Source: an uncultured Oscillospiraceae bacterium (GTDB lineage: Bacteria > Bacillota > Clostridia > Oscillospirales > Oscillospiraceae). From it: 53,961 nt of DNA. The position numbers and the translations under genes are program-made. Shown here in pieces: positions 8,364 through 15,000 of the stretch; position 1 is the first letter of the stretch, and every line of letters begins with the position of its first letter. Below the pieces are notes generated by a model. The model was not told the origin of the DNA. It ran no database searches and saw only the letters and a program-made list of their open reading frames with translations. The stretch spans positions 1 to 53,961 of the forward strand of contig CANPYX010000015.1 of assembly GCA_947588955.1 (NCBI GenBank). The letters are read 5' to 3'.

Positions 8364-9740
8364 TCAGTAGAACAGGTAGCTCTCCTCCGGCTCGCCGCCG
8401 AGTATCGGGTCCTCAAAATATTCCTCCTCCGCCTCCCCCGGAGCCTCAGCCGGAGCGACGCGGGAGACGCAGTAGTACCTGAGCGCGTCCACGGTGTGGG
8501 TGACCTCGTGGGGCTCCCTGGCGCAGTCGTTGGGGTTCGTCTCGTCCGCCTGTATGGCGGTGAGGTCGGAGATGAGCCTTTGGCAGTTGCCGGAGATGAG
8601 AAGCTCCGGTCCCCGCTCCCCGGCTGAGAGCATATCCTTTATCATCATGTGCCCCTGGACGCGGTTGTTGTCGGCGCGGGTCAGCGGCACGCCCACGGAT
8701 CTGAATATCTCCTCCATGGTCCTGCCCGTGTCCTTCTGGGTGCTCCACAGGTCCGGCGGGGCGAAGGTCGCCTCGATGTTCTCCCCCGGCAGCGTCCTCT
8801 CCAAAATCCCCCTGGCGGCGTCGCGGACGATGAGCCGCTCCTTTGTCCACTCCCGGTAGACGTGGCTGCGCCCCTCCTCGTCCACGGCGATCCACAGCAC
8901 CGCCAGCATATCAAGCCCGTAGTCTATGGACCTGTACCGCCGCCAGTGGGCGGGTATTTTCATGGGGGCGAAGGTGTGGATTCCCCGCCGGAACTCGGAG
9001 AAGTAGCTGCCGCCCAGGGCGTCCCAGTCGCCGTAGCGGTACGCCCTGCGCACGTTCTCCGGCATCTGCGACAGCATTTTCAGGTAGTGAGGGGAGGATT
9101 TCAGAAGAAATTTGTTGTCCTCCACCGTCGCCGGAATGAACACATAGTCCTCCGGCTCCTCCCGCCGCTCAGGGTCGTCGCTTTTTTGGTAATCCCTGTC
9201 GATAAAGAGCCTCTTTACCCAGCTGTGGCCCACGCCTCCGGGGTTGCAGGTGAGGTACATCCGCTTCTGATAGGGGCTCACACCGCGAAGGCACCCCTTG
9301 AGGTAGTTGAAGGTCCGCTCCGTGAACTGGGTCGCCTCGTCAATGAATATCCAGTCAAACTCCTGCCCCTGGTACTCAAGCTCCGAGAGCTCCCCGGACC
9401 AGTGGCCGAACTTGACGGAGGAGCCGTTGAAAAAGCTGAGCCGCCTGTTTGTCACGTTGTAGGAGGCTATCTCCGGCGGCACGGACCTGACGATGGGCCC
9501 GATGTGGTTCTCCTCCAGCTCCGGGTAGGTCCGGCGCATTATGAGGATGCGTATTCCGGGGTTGCACACAGCGCCGCCCACCGCCTTTGTCCGCACCGCC
9601 CAGGTCTTGCCGCCGCCCTTGGCGCCGCCGTAGGCTATGAAGGGCGCCCGCGCCATGAAAAAGAGCTTCTGCTTTTCGCTCGCCGTGCCGGGGTTCCACA
9701 CCGCCGCACCCTCCGCCTCGGGCGCCCTCTGCTCCCTCAT
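8364..9740 (-). CDS. terL: Phage terminase large subunit
   Basis: A 458-residue DNA-packaging motor that cuts phage concatemers and pumps DNA through the portal. The ATPase domain carries a Walker A motif GGAKGGGKTW at residues 38-47, an adenine or arginine-finger region RTYPELEE at 70-77, and a Walker B with catalytic Glu, IFIDEATQ, at 131-138, followed by the coupling motif TCNP. The C-terminal RNase H-like nuclease begins near residue 270 with YRSIDYGLDM, which supplies the first metal-binding Asp. Length is normal for the family. The start overlaps the small terminase stop by 4 bases (ATGA), so the two are coupled. The assignment is secure. Confidence 0.95.
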   Translation of the reverse strand: MREQRAPEAEGAAVWNPGTASEKQKLFFMARAPFIAYGGAKGGGKTWAVRTKAVGGAVCNPGIRILIMRRTYPELEENHIGPIVRSVPPEIASYNVTNRRLSFFNGSSVKFGHWSGELSELEYQGQEFDWIFIDEATQFTERTFNYLKGCLRGVSPYQKRMYLTCNPGGVGHSWVKRLFIDRDYQKSDDPERREEPEDYVFIPATVEDNKFLLKSSPHYLKMLSQMPENVRRAYRYGDWDALGGSYFSEFRRGIHTFAPMKIPAHWRRYRSIDYGLDMLAVLWIAVDEEGRSHVYREWTKERLIVRDAARGILERTLPGENIEATFAPPDLWSTQKDTGRTMEEIFRSVGVPLTRADNNRVQGHMMIKDMLSAGERGPELLISGNCQRLISDLTAIQADETNPNDCAREPHEVTHTVDALRYYCVSRVAPAEAPGEAEEEYFEDPILGGEPEESYLFY

Positions 9741-10141
9741 TCCATCGCCTCCCTTCCGCCCACGCCCTCAAGCCGCACGACAATGGAGCTTTTCCCCGCC
9801 TTCGCGTCCTTCTCCGCGTAGCCGCCGTTTTCCGACTGCTTCAGGTTGAAGATGGCGAAGCTTGCGTTTTTCGGGTCCTTCTGGGCCCGGTCCAGCCAGA
9901 AAAAGGTCTTGAACTCGTCCCACCTGCGGGCTGCGAGGAAGCGGGCCTTAATTGACGGGTTGTTTTTTATCTCGCCGCGCATCATTCTCTCCCCCTCCTC
10001 CAGGTAACGTGCCAGGTCCTCCTCGGACACCTCCACGAACTTGTGGAGCACGAAGCTCACGGGCGCCTCGCCCGTGGCAAGGCAGTGCTCGATGCACCTG
10101 TCTATCCCCTGGGAGAGCTCCCTTGGCGTTGTCTCACTCAT
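9737..10141 (-). CDS. Probable phage terminase small subunit
   Basis: A 134-residue protein starting MSETTPRELS at the ATG at 10141, chosen because GAGGTGGTG lies just upstream and the ATG shares one base with the stop of the preceding gene (TGATG). Upstream in-frame codons have no such site. The C-terminal part contains AIFNLKQSENGGYAEKD, resembling the LKxxxGGY/W-D/E motif seen near the end of gp3-like DNA-packaging proteins. It lies directly before terL with a 4-base overlap, the standard terS-terL order. It should recognise the packaging site and load the large subunit. Function is inferred from the motif and position. Confidence 0.7.
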   Translation of the reverse strand: MSETTPRELSQGIDRCIEHCLATGEAPVSFVLHKFVEVSEEDLARYLEEGERMMRGEIKNNPSIKARFLAARRWDEFKTFFWLDRAQKDPKNASFAIFNLKQSENGGYAEKDAKAGKSSIVVRLEGVGGREAME

Positions 10142-10380
10142 CAAATCACCACCTCGAATCCCAAAATCTCCAGCTTTTCCTCGTCGGAAAGCTCTCCCCA
10201 CTCCTCGTCGGCGCACTCACTGCACAGTATCCGCCCGCCGCACTCGCCGTAGAGCTCGCCCTTTTGCAGCACCGTCAGGCACCTGTCGCACCTGATCCAG
10301 GTCATCGCCGGTCCCAGGAACTCCCTGGGCTCCGGAAACTCCGGCTCCTCCTCAAGAAGTCTTTTTTTCCATCTCTCCAT
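10141..10380 (-). CDS. Small zinc-ribbon phage protein
   Basis: A 79-residue protein with an acidic N-terminus, a Cys pair CDRC around residues 31-34 and a second pair CSEC around 53-56, spaced as in a single zinc-ribbon knuckle. The acidic C-terminus (EEWGELSDEEKLEIL) is helical. The ATG at 10380 has a GAGGAGA site. It is the first gene of the leftward packaging operon and is coupled to the small terminase gene. The role is unknown: a packaging accessory or DNA-binding protein is possible. Confidence 0.65.
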   Translation of the reverse strand: MERWKKRLLEEEPEFPEPREFLGPAMTWIRCDRCLTVLQKGELYGECGGRILCSECADEEWGELSDEEKLEILGFEVVI

Positions 10381-10402
10381 AAATTTCTCCTCTTCTCACT
10401 TG

Positions 10403-10431
10403 TTGACAAAGCAATACTTCTGTGGTATACT
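10403..10431 (+). promoter_or_regulatory. Strong sigma-A promoter for the prophage repressor side
   Basis: TTGACA at 10403-10408 and TATACT at 10426-10431, separated by 17 bases, with a TGG extended -10. It points right toward the repressor gene, 190 bases away. The leftward late operon begins at 10380, so this lies in the divergent control region. Confidence 0.8.
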
Positions 10432-10627
10432 TAGTTTATAGGCACAGGCTTCAACCTTCGGAATAATGTACCGCCAAGTACGAGCAAGCAAAGCGGCCTA
10501 ATAAATGCTGTGTTACCAAGTATCGTTAAGCTTGTTTTTGCTTTGGTAAGTGCATTATACTTCAAGACCCTCGAAAAGTCAAGTATTATTTTAAGCATTT
10601 TTAATTATTTGTAGGAGTGAACAAAAA
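10432..10627 (+). promoter_or_regulatory. Prophage control region and untranslated leader
   Basis: No plausible gene. The stretch contains a second possible promoter close to the repressor gene (TTGTTT at 10532-10537, TATACT at 10556-10561, 18-base spacer). It also has repeated CAAGTA-type words (CCAAGTACGAGCAAGC, CCAAGTATCGTTAAGCTTG, TCAAGTATTA) that could be repressor operators. A leader of about 190 bases between the strong promoter and the first gene is long for phage repressor transcripts. Confidence 0.5.
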
Positions 10628-10999
10628 ATGTACGAAATTTTTGTGCAACTTTGCAAGGAACAGTGCGTTACATCCTACCGCGTGTCCAAGGCCACCGGGA
10701 TCTCCCAGGCGGCGCTGAGCACCTGGAAGACGGGCTCCAGCGTGCCCAGGGATTCCACCCTCAAAAAGATAGCCGACTTCTTCGGCGTATCCCTGGCGTA
10801 TCTCAAGGGCGAGAGCACCGAGCGTATGCCCTTTAGCGCGCCCATGGATTCCGAGCTTGAGTCCTATCTTGACATGCTCCGCAACCGCTCCGAGTGCCGT
10901 ATGCTCTTCTCCCTGGCAAAGGATGCCACCCCGGAGGACGTGAAGCGCGCCGTCGCCATCATCGACGCCCTCCGCCGCACGGAAAGCGCCGGCGAATAA
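10628..10999 (+). CDS. XRE-family prophage repressor
   Basis: A 123-residue protein with an N-terminal helix-turn-helix at about residues 5-62. The recognition helix region reads SQAALSTWKTG, followed by TLKKIADFFGVSLAYLKGE, the usual end of the Cro/C1-type domain. The C-terminal 55 residues are helical (SYLDMLRNRSECRMLF, EDVKRAVAIIDAL) and probably dimerise the protein. There is no peptidase domain, so it is not a self-cleaving LexA-type repressor. The ATG has GGAGTG upstream. The next gene, an ImmA-like protease, starts 1 base after the stop. By analogy with ImmR/ImmA of ICEBs1 and phage phi105, the repressor likely keeps lytic genes off until the protease destroys it. Confidence 0.88.
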   Translation: MYEIFVQLCKEQCVTSYRVSKATGISQAALSTWKTGSSVPRDSTLKKIADFFGVSLAYLKGESTERMPFSAPMDSELESYLDMLRNRSECRMLFSLAKDATPEDVKRAVAIIDALRRTESAGE

Positions 11000-11000
11000 G

Positions 11001-11345
11001 GTGTGGACACCTGAATATTTTGTGAGGCTGGTCGCCCTCCCCCCTGCGGTGGAGGGCGTCACCTTGCCCAACAGCGACGGGACCTTTGACGTATATATAA
11101 ACTCCACCATGAGCCCGGAGCGCCAGAGGAGAGTGCTGGACCACGAGCTTCGCCACATAAGCCGGGACCACTTCTATTCCGAGCGGCCCGTGGAGGAGCT
11201 GGAGCGTGAGGCGGACGGGCTCCCGCCGGTGGAGCGGCGGCTTGTAAACGTGTTCCGGGACTACGGACCGGAGTACATACCCGTTTTTGACAGCCTTGAG
11301 GACCTTCTTTCCTACACGAACGCCCTCGCCGCGTCGGTGCTGTGA
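11001..11345 (+). CDS. ImmA/IrrE-type metalloprotease, anti-repressor
   Basis: A 114-residue protein starting at GTG 11001, two bases after the repressor stop. It carries the zinc-protease motif HELRH at residues 48-52 and a downstream Glu-rich helix (PVEELEREAD), where Glu and Asp residues are in the place expected for the third ligand of the ImmA/IrrE family. It is shorter than free-standing ImmA proteins, as in many Clostridia prophages. Expected role: site-specific cleavage of the partner XRE repressor on induction. The start codon has only a weak ribosome binding site, consistent with coupling to the repressor gene. Confidence 0.82.
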   Translation: MWTPEYFVRLVALPPAVEGVTLPNSDGTFDVYINSTMSPERQRRVLDHELRHISRDHFYSERPVEELEREADGLPPVERRLVNVFRDYGPEYIPVFDSLEDLLSYTNALAASVL

Positions 11346-11394
11346 CCGGCGGCCGGATTTTTTCGCCCGCGGGGTGAATTTTTTAAAAAAAGGT

Positions 11395-11423
11395 TTGACA
11401 ACGGGAAAAATATATGGTAATAT
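11395..11423 (+). promoter_or_regulatory. Promoter of the tRNA cluster
   Basis: TTGACA at 11395-11400 and TAATAT at 11418-11423 with a 17-base spacer, 72 bases before the first tRNA gene. It is the only strong promoter seen between the ImmA gene and the tRNAs. Confidence 0.75.
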
Positions 11424-11428
11424 CGTTA

Positions 11429-11470
11429 AGCTGACGGGAGTCGAGCCCGCGCGGTTCAACCTCCGTCAGC
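11429..11470. repeat. tRNA-T-arm-like palindrome before tRNA-Gly
   Basis: AGCTGACGG and CCGTCAGCT flank GAGTCGAGCCCGC. Read on the minus strand this resembles a tRNA 3' end: CGGG-CTCGACT-CCCG as a T-arm followed by TCAGC. Related sequence recurs at 11970 and, inverted, near 12242. It may be a decayed tRNA fragment carried by a repeat. Confidence 0.5.
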
Positions 11471-11494
11471 TAAAGCTGTGTTGATAATGGAGAC

Positions 11495-11569
11495 GCGGGT
11501 GTAGCACAACGGCTAGTGCACCAGCCTTCCAAGCTGGGGACGTGGGTTCGATTCCCATCACCCGCTCCA
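11495..11569 (+). tRNA. tRNA-Gly (anticodon TCC)
   Basis: Acceptor GCGGGTG pairs with CACCCGC. The anticodon stem CCAGC/GCTGG encloses CTTCCAA with anticodon TCC, which reads GGA. The T-arm GGGTTCGATTCCC is standard. CCA is encoded, the only one in the cluster. Confidence 0.95.
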
Positions 11570-11588
11570 GCTTCATCACATGATACAT

Positions 11589-11662
11589 GCGCCAATAGCT
11601 CAGCAGGATAGAGCAACTGCCTTCTAAGCAGTAGGCCGGGGGTTCGAGTCCCTCTTGGCGTG
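11589..11662 (+). tRNA. tRNA-Arg (anticodon TCT)
   Basis: Acceptor GCGCCAA pairs with TTGGCGT, leaving a G-U at the terminal pair. The anticodon loop CTTCTAA lies in stem ACTGC/GCAGT and reads AGA. CCA is not encoded. A palindromic element starts within three bases of the 3' end, and the odd terminal pair may reflect that junction. Confidence 0.92.
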
Positions 11663-11664
11663 CT

Positions 11665-11785
11665 CGTCGTCGCTGAACACGCTTTGCCTCCCCGCGAGGC
11701 ACTCGCCAAGGGCGCCTGCCTCACGGCTCGGGCGCTGTGTTCGCTCCTCCTTTCCCCACAAAATCTGCGATTTTGCGGGGACCCC
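11665..11785 (-). repeat. Palindromic dispersed element, copy B
   Basis: A 121-base copy lying directly 3' of tRNA-Arg, in the orientation opposite to the tRNA. On the minus strand: GGGGTCCCC, palindrome GCAAAATC-GCA-GATTTTG, GGGGAAAGGAGGAGCGAA, a variable middle 16 bases longer than in copy A, then GCGACGACG. The frame corresponding to the coding copy A is open throughout (WGKEERTQRPS). Confidence 0.85.
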
Positions 11786-11859
11786 ATAATCGCGCGAGCG
11801 GCGCTGCTCCATTTAGCGCGTGGTTTGAGAGTTCTTCTCGCGATTGGTTAATTTAATAT

Positions 11860-11934
<75 letters not shown>

Positions 11935-11969
11935 CTCATATGACGCCATCTCTTTGGTGGCGTCATTTA

Positions 11970-12242
11970 AGCTGACGGGAGTCGAGCCCGCATCGGTTTT
12001 CGGCGGCGGATTTCCGCCCGTGCGGCGTCAAAGCCCTTGGCAATACGAAAGTATTCCCTGCGGGCTTTTCCTTGCCCGAACGAAAATCCGCCGTCGAAAA
12101 CTGCTTCGCACTCCACGCGGAGCAATTTTCGAGTGATTTTCCGCGCGGAGGAGGCAGCCTTGCTGACGCAAGGCAACGACGACAAACGGAAAAGCGCCGA
12201 AAAGGGCCCGCGTGGAGCGGTGCGGGCACGGCTCCCGTCAGC
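11970..12242. repeat. Inter-tRNA spacer bounded by inverted T-arm-like repeats
   Basis: The 313 bases between tRNA-His and tRNA-Gln hold no gene. GCTGACGGGAGTCGAGCCCGC starts near 11970 and its near inverted copy (GCGGGCACGGCTCCCGTCAGC) ends near 12242, enclosing about 230 bases of GC-rich sequence with smaller hairpins. The left arm is nearly identical to part of 11429-11470. Confidence 0.6.
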
Positions 12243-12247
12243 TTTAT

Positions 12248-12319
12248 AGGGATGTCGCCAAGCGGTAAGGCACAGGACTTTGACTCCTGCATTCGTGGGT
12301 TCGAGTCCCGCCATCCCTG
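12248..12319 (+). tRNA. tRNA-Gln (anticodon TTG)
   Basis: Acceptor AGGGATG pairs with CATCCCT. GCCAAGCGGTAAGGC is the typical Gln D-arm. The anticodon stem CAGGA/TCCTG encloses CTTTGAC with anticodon TTG. Discriminator G; no encoded CCA. Copy C of the palindromic element begins two bases later. Confidence 0.95.
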
Positions 12320-12320
12320 T

Positions 12321-12424
12321 CGTCGTCGCACGAGCCGCTTAACCTCGGGCTCCCTAACGGTCGCCCTCAGGCGCAGGCTCGGCTCCTCCTCTCCCCACGC
12401 GATTTTCAATCGCGCGGGGACCCC
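12321..12424 (-). repeat. Palindromic dispersed element, copy C
   Basis: A 104-base copy immediately 3' of tRNA-Gln and opposite to it. On the minus strand: GGGGTCCCC, palindrome CGCGATT-GAA-AATCGCG, GGGGAGAGGAGGAGCCGA, GAGGTTAAGCGGCT, GCGACGACG. The shared frame is open (WGEEEPSLRLR). Confidence 0.85.
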
Positions 12425-12468
12425 ATTTGACGGAAGCCGCGATAGCTCCCCTGACGGCTGTCGCCATA

Positions 12469-12617
12469 GGCGCCTGCCGTCAGGCTCACTCGCTGGCTTC
12501 GCTCCTCCTCTCCGCGTCCTCGCTGGCGTCACTTAACCTCGGTCTCCCGTTGGTCGCCCTCAGGCGTAGACGCCGCTCGTCCTTCCCCCACAAAATCTTC
12601 GATTTTGCGGGGCCCCC
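12469..12617 (-). repeat. Palindromic element, copy D with an attached partial copy
   Basis: A full copy at 12515-12617 (on the minus strand GGGGGCCCC, palindrome AAAATC-GAA-GATTTT, diverged end GCGAGGACG) abuts a partial copy at 12469-12514. The partial copy keeps GGAGAGGAGGAGCGAAGCCAGCG but lacks the hairpin, as if one copy had inserted into another. It fills the gap between tRNA-Gln and tRNA-Lys together with copy C. Confidence 0.75.
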
Positions 12618-12654
12618 GTTTTTGTGCTCGGAGGGGACGAATTTAAAAAGGTAT

Positions 12655-12727
12655 GACTTGGTAGCTCAGCAGGCAGAGCACCTGCCTTTTAAGCAGGGTG
12701 TCCCGGGTTCGAATCCCGGCCAGGTCA
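12655..12727 (+). tRNA. tRNA-Lys (anticodon TTT)
   Basis: Acceptor GACTTGG pairs with CCAGGTC. The anticodon stem CCTGC/GCAGG encloses CTTTTAA, anticodon TTT. The T-arm CGGGTTCGAATCCCG is standard. Discriminator A; CCA not encoded. Last gene of the cluster. Confidence 0.95.
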
Positions 12728-12731
12728 TAAA

Positions 12732-12766
12732 AAAAGTCTTAGAGCCGCAACGGTTCTAAGACTTTT
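12732..12766 (+). terminator. Rho-independent terminator of the tRNA cluster
   Basis: AAAGTCTTAGAGCC and its arm GGTTCTAAGACTTTT form a stem of about 14 base pairs followed by TTTTAGTTTTTT, 5 bases after tRNA-Lys. Confidence 0.85.
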
Positions 12767-12917
12767 AGTTTTTTAGATTACGGTTTTGTAACCAACGTGT
12801 AACCAACCGCTTTGCATTATCTCCAATAAAAGGATTCCATTCCTTTTCTCGAATTTTTGGAACGTTAGAATTTAGTTCTCCAAATCCAATATTTTTCCGG
12901 CGGCATGTACGTCGGAA
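12765..12917 (-). other. Possible decayed gene end next to tRNA-Lys
   Basis: An AT-richer stretch between the tRNA terminator and repeat copy E. One minus-strand frame reads for about 50 codons to a stop at 12765, ending VTRWLQNRNLKN, with no start codon and no ribosome binding site. It looks like the 3' end of a lost gene, perhaps from an element once integrated at the tRNA. I cannot name the family. Confidence 0.3.
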
Positions 12918-12954
12918 AAATCACCTTTTGTTTTGCAAGTGTGTGACCCTTTTT

Positions 12955-13059
12955 GGGGTCCCCACGCAATCATGATTGCGTGGGGAGAGGAGGAGCGAAG
13001 CCTGCGCCTGAGCCCTGCCGCTTGCGGCGGGGCGAGGTTAAGCGGCTTCCGCGACGACG
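12955..13059 (+). repeat. Palindromic dispersed element, copy E
   Basis: A 105-base copy, the only one on the plus strand. GGGGTCCCC, palindrome CGCAATCATGATTGCG (perfect), GGGGAGAGGAGGAGCGAA, GAGGTTAAGCGGCTTCC, GCGACGACG. It is not next to a tRNA. Confidence 0.85.
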
Positions 13060-13078
13060 AGCGCGCGCAGTGCGACAG

Positions 13079-13126
13079 CAGGAAAGCCCTCGTGAAAGGT
13101 CAGCAGACCTTTCGCGAGGGCTTTCC
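13079..13126. terminator. Hairpin, likely bidirectional terminator
   Basis: GGAAAGCCCTCG and CGAGGGCTTTCC form a long stem interrupted by GAAAGGTC/GACCTTTC, which extends it. A second small hairpin with AAAAAATGG/CCATTTTTT follows at about 13145-13165, just past the stop of the minus-strand zinc-ribbon gene. Confidence 0.6.
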
Positions 13127-13171
13127 GCACGTATCCCTTTCAAAAAATGGCAAAGCCATTTTTTGAGGTTT

Positions 13172-13924
13172 TTATTTCCTGCAGCGGACTATGAAGGTGT
13201 ATTCAAGGCCGTCGACGGAGACGGTGACGTTGGAGGAGCCGACGGAGAGGTTGGTGAGGGTGGCCTTGAGGCCGGTGGGGTCGGGGACTACGCTGAGAAC
13301 GGACTCGTTGGAGCTGCTCCACACCGGTATGCTGGTGGCGTTGGAGGGAGTGACGACGGCGGTGACCTCGCAGGTCTCGCCTATCTTCATAAGGCTAAAG
13401 TCTGTGCAGGGGTTCTGATACTTCTGCTTGGCGGAGATGGAGGACGCCGTCACGGTGACGGGGGGCTGCTGGGTGCCTGTGTTGCCGCCTTCGCCGTTAT
13501 TTTCCCCGTTGTTCTCGCCGTTGTTCTCGCCGTTGTTCTCACCGTTGTTTTCGCCGTTTGGGTCGTCGCCGCCGGGGTTTTCGTTGTCGTCGCCGTTATT
13601 TTCGCTGTTCTCGTCGTCCTTGCTGCCGCCGGGGTTCTGGCCCGGCTGGTTCTCCACGCCCTCGTTGGCGTTGTTGCCGGGGGTGTTCGGGTTGTTGACC
13701 TCGTTGTCCTTGTCGCCGGCACTGGTGACGAGGATGACTATGACCGCCGCGATGAGCACGACGATGAGGAGTATGCCGATTATAAGCTTCCAGGTGGCGT
13801 TGTCGCCGTCTGTCGTTCTCTTTCCCTTTTTATGGCGATGCGCGCCGCAGTAGGGGCAGCGGCTCCTGAGACCGGAGTAGGTCCTGTCGCACCTTCCGCA
13901 TTTGACCTGAGGTATAAGTCCCAC
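13172..13924 (-). CDS. Zinc-ribbon membrane protein with Ig-like domain
   Basis: A 250-residue protein. GTG 13924 is chosen as start because GGAGGG lies 6 bases before it; the ATG at 13948 has no site. The cytosolic N-terminus has a zinc ribbon (CGRCDRTYSGLRSRCPYCGAH), then a basic patch and one membrane span (WKLIIGILLIVVLIAAVIVIL, about residues 46-66). A disordered Asn/Gly/Glu/Asp linker of about 80 residues follows, with five tandem NGEN units encoded by nearly identical 12-base repeats. The C-terminal outside domain (about 165-250) looks like a BIG2-type Ig fold (GETCEVTAVV, NVTVSVDGLEYTF). Function unknown. Its own promoter lies at 13988-14016. Confidence 0.8.
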   Translation of the reverse strand: MGLIPQVKCGRCDRTYSGLRSRCPYCGAHRHKKGKRTTDGDNATWKLIIGILLIVVLIAAVIVILVTSAGDKDNEVNNPNTPGNNANEGVENQPGQNPGGSKDDENSENNGDDNENPGGDDPNGENNGENNGENNGENNGENNGEGGNTGTQQPPVTVTASSISAKQKYQNPCTDFSLMKIGETCEVTAVVTPSNATSIPVWSSSNESVLSVVPDPTGLKATLTNLSVGSSNVTVSVDGLEYTFIVRCRK

Positions 13925-13987
13925 GTGTATCCCTCCGTAAAAGCTCATGTGTTGGGGAGAAAACAGTAATCCCCCAATTTACATAAC

Positions 13988-14016
13988 ATTTTACCTCATT
14001 CTCCCTGATTCGTCAA
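13988..14016 (-). promoter_or_regulatory. Sigma-A promoter of the zinc-ribbon gene
   Basis: On the minus strand TTGACG (14016-14011), a 17-base spacer and TAAAAT (13993-13988), about 60 bases before the chosen GTG start. Confidence 0.7.
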
Positions 14017-14051
14017 GGGTGCAATTTAAAAATCTTGAAAAAAACGCGGCG

Positions 14052-14981
14052 TTACACGCCTAAGGTATTGCCAAGAAAGTCGCTGAGGGCATTTTTGCAG
14101 GATTCCATGTCCACCACGTAGCTGAGGCCGTGGCCGGCGCCGGGGACGGTGACGAGCTTTTTGGGGCCGGCGTATGCCTCAAAGTTCGCCCTTCCCATGT
14201 CGCAGGGGACGAAGCCATCCGCCTCGCCGTGGATGAAAAGGGCCGGGACGCGGGCGCGCTTCGCCGCCTCCAGCGCGGAGCAGTCCTCGATGTCGAAGCC
14301 GCCCAGCACGCGCCCGGAGAGGCGGACAAGGGGGTAGAATATCTTCACGGGCAAATGACAGCTTTTTATCACGGAGCGGATTATGTCCGGCGCGGAGGTG
14401 TAGCCGCAGTCGGCGATTATCCCCGCCACGCACTCCGGCAGGTCCTCCCCCGCCGCCATAACCACGGTGGAAGCGCCCATGCTCAGCCCCTCCAGGATTA
14501 TCCTCTCGCCGGGGAAGCGGTCCGCGGCGTATTTTACCCATTCCAAAAGGTCCTGATGCTCCCTCAGGCCGAAGGTCATGGCGACGCCGCCGCTCCTGCT
14601 GTGGGCGCGCTGGTCGCACAGCAGCATGGCGAAGCCCAGGGAGTGGACGTACTCCGAGGAGCAGGAGAAGTCATTTTCCGCCATTGAGCGGTAGCCGTGC
14701 ATCATTATGACTATGCCCCGGCGGTTGGGCGCGTCGTAGAAGCTCCCGACCAGGCGGACGCCGTCGCGGGCGCGTATCTCCACGTCCTCGTGTGGCGTGT
14801 CCAGCACGTATTTCTTCCCCGCCAGGATAAGGTCGGCGTATGGGCGCAGCTCCTTTTTGAAAAAGAAGTTGTGGCGGGTGAAGTCGGCGTTTGTCCTGCC
14901 GCCGAAGGCGGCAAGGAAAAGCAGAAGCTCCGTCAGAATGAAAAGCCCCAAAAGGGCAAGGATTATGTAGAGCACTGTCAT
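14052..14981 (-). CDS. Membrane-anchored alpha/beta hydrolase
   Basis: A 309-residue protein starting at the ATG at 14981 with GGAGGG upstream. One N-terminal span (MTVLYIILALLGLFILTEL) anchors an alpha/beta hydrolase domain. Visible motifs: oxyanion region IVMMHGYRS, nucleophile elbow LEGLSMGAS with the catalytic Ser, acid residue in FIHGEADGFVP, and catalytic His in GAGHGLSYV. This matches the family of bacterial BEM46/YqkD-like hydrolases that act on unknown ester or amide substrates. It follows the YitT gene by 19 bases and is probably co-transcribed with it. Confidence 0.88.
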   Translation of the reverse strand: MTVLYIILALLGLFILTELLLFLAAFGGRTNADFTRHNFFFKKELRPYADLILAGKKYVLDTPHEDVEIRARDGVRLVGSFYDAPNRRGIVIMMHGYRSMAENDFSCSSEYVHSLGFAMLLCDQRAHSRSGGVAMTFGLREHQDLLEWVKYAADRFPGERIILEGLSMGASTVVMAAGEDLPECVAGIIADCGYTSAPDIIRSVIKSCHLPVKIFYPLVRLSGRVLGGFDIEDCSALEAAKRARVPALFIHGEADGFVPCDMGRANFEAYAGPKKLVTVPGAGHGLSYVVDMESCKNALSDFLGNTLGV

Positions 14982-15000
14982 TTGTATCCCTCCGGTGGGG

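Noticed and set aside
8649-9821. 390-codon open frame antisense to the terminase genes
   Set aside because: No domain pattern and directly opposite intact Walker motifs.
13490-13562. CRISPR-like short repeats
   Set aside because: The 12-base units are direct tandem codons for NGEN without spacers. No CRISPR array was found anywhere in the window.
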